From Pseudomonas brenneri (lineage in GTDB: Bacteria; Pseudomonadota; Gammaproteobacteria; Pseudomonadales; Pseudomonadaceae): a stretch of 64,000 nucleotides of DNA. The translations under genes were made by a program, and so were the position numbers. Shown here piece after piece: positions 63,347 to 64,000 of this stretch; within the stretch, counting starts at the first letter, position 1; each line of letters begins with the position of its first letter. Below the pieces are notes generated by a model. That model did not search any database. It was not told the origin of the DNA and was given only the letters and a program-made list of their open reading frames with translations. Location: the NCBI RefSeq assembly GCF_007858285.1, contig NZ_VFIL01000003.1, positions 434,001-498,000 on the forward strand, written 5' to 3'.

Positions 63347-64000
63347 ATGATGCTTCTACGTACTCTTGTTCTTGAACACTCTGGTCATGATTCCCCGGTT
63401 AACGGTGCATTGCTCTGTTGCTTTGCGATACCCCAAATCGCTTCGAACTTTCTTGTCTATAGCCTGGACGAAGAGGTTGAGCCGGGGAGCTCTCGGGTCT
63501 ATATCGCCGCCCTGCGCAAAAAGGCCGAGCGTTATTTTCTTGGCGGCATCGAGTCCAAGGAGAACCTGCAACTGGCGATGAGGGTCCTCAAGCAGATCAT
63601 CACCCTGGCCACGGGGTCCGGTGTCAAGGATGGCAATACCTCAGAGGCACAGGTGCCTTACCACTTCATTGACCTGAAGGGTAGCAAGCTACCGACGGCT
63701 AGACCGGAGGATCACCACTCGCTGATGATCAAGAAGGCATTGGTGATGAAGGTGATCACCCTCGGAACGTCAGTCATTGGTCTACCCGCGATTGAGAGTA
63801 CCGAGTTGATTGTGCCGTCTATTCGTTTCTCGTCAAAAATGGTGTCGCCTCCCAGTACGGCAGATGGCACTGAGGCTGTGGCGCAGGGGGCGGATGAGGA
63901 ACCGTCAGTCGTCTTGCCGGTGGCAGCGCCTGCTGACCTATTGCCTCCCCCGCCTAAGGAGTCGGTGCCGCAGGTGCCCGCTCCGCGAGTGCAGCAGCCT
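63347..64000 (+). CDS. Proline-rich protein of unknown function (3' truncated)
   Basis: An open frame of 218 codons that runs off the window without a stop. Residues 1-145 look globular (MMLLRTLVLEHSGHDSP, then VYIAALRKKAERYFLGGIES and HHSLMIKKALVMKVITLGTS). From about 150 it turns into a low-complexity Pro/Ala/Val/Glu-rich stretch (LLPPPPKESVPQVPAP), as in TonB-like or surface linkers. No signal peptide or domain was recognised. A second ATG follows the first immediately. Divergent from the GldG-type ABC cassette, so a functional link is possible. Confidence 0.65.
   Translation, partial: MMLLRTLVLEHSGHDSPVNGALLCCFAIPQIASNFLVYSLDEEVEPGSSRVYIAALRKKAERYFLGGIESKENLQLAMRVLKQIITLATGSGVKDGNTSEAQVPYHFIDLKGSKLPTARPEDHHSLMIKKALVMKVITLGTSVIGLPAIESTELIVPSIRFSSKMVSPPSTADGTEAVAQGADEEPSVVLPVAAPADLLPPPPKESVPQVPAPRVQQP

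Overview
The window reads as chromosomal DNA of a Pseudomonas of the fluorescens type. Four features point that way: a fused prephenate dehydrogenase/EPSP synthase followed by cmk, rpsA and ihfB; an O-antigen locus between ihfB and wbpM (the classical Pseudomonas position); a kdpFABC-kdpDE cluster carrying inverted REP palindromes of the GTAGGAGCGAGC and GTGGGAGCGGGC types; and generally GC-rich codon use with AT-rich islands in the polysaccharide genes. Identifications were made by reading motifs in the translated sequence; no database search was run.

Layout. 1-5.3 kb is housekeeping: tyrA-aroA (5' truncated), cmk, rpsA, ihfB and a LapA-domain protein. 5.7-39.4 kb is a surface-polysaccharide region. 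wzz (+) comes first. Next is an operon of eight genes on the minus strand (18.3 to 7.1 kb). Then comes rfaH with an exact ops element just downstream, followed by a roughly 20 kb plus-strand O-antigen operon ending at wbpM. 39.4-42.2 kb holds a ComEA-like protein, a TetR regulator, a tiny membrane protein and an ethanolamine permease. 42.5-50.5 kb is the high-affinity K+ system kdpFABC-DE, interrupted by REP elements. 50.6-59.6 kb is a series of ordinary genes: patatin phospholipase, lipoprotein, CHAD protein, thioesterase, chemoreceptor, TatD, lytic transglycosylase, DoxX and a hypothetical protein. 59.6-63.0 kb is a three-gene ABC export cassette with a GldG-type subunit. A proline-rich ORF of unknown function starts at 63.35 kb and runs off the end.

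How the O-antigen genes fit together. ddhD-A-B-C, a CDP-paratose synthase and a CDP-tyvelose 2-epimerase give a complete CDP-3,6-dideoxyhexose route. manC, gmd and fcl give GDP-mannose and GDP-L-fucose. wbpM plus a WbpV-like reductase give a UDP-N-acetyl-6-deoxyhexosamine (QuiNAc or FucNAc) that WbpL puts on undecaprenyl phosphate. Four further glycosyltransferases, Wzx, Wzy and Wzz complete a Wzy-dependent heteropolymer. The inferred repeat unit contains tyvelose (or paratose), fucose, mannose and a QuiNAc/FucNAc reducing end. The ddh-prt-tyv block and the GT-gmd-fcl-manC-GT block resemble the Yersinia/Salmonella dideoxyhexose O-antigen clusters.

The most interesting part is the minus-strand operon. 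Three adjacent genes match in type and order the Campylobacter jejuni enzymes Cj1416-Cj1417-Cj1418 (CTP:phosphoglutamine cytidylyltransferase, gamma-glutamyl-CDP-amidate hydrolase, L-glutamine kinase). Those enzymes make cytidine diphosphoramidate for capsule O-methyl phosphoramidate. Here the kinase carries an extra, degenerate cytidylyltransferase domain. The operon also encodes a TagF-like CDP-alcohol phosphotransferase, a second-type YidC insertase, a YLDPGTGS small membrane protein, a formyltransferase-fold protein with an altered active site, and a membrane sulfatase-fold enzyme fused to a pseudopilin-like C-terminus. I propose that it decorates a surface glycan with phosphoramidate or a related CDP-activated group. 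The Campylobacter kinase Cj1415 and the methyltransferases are not in this window.
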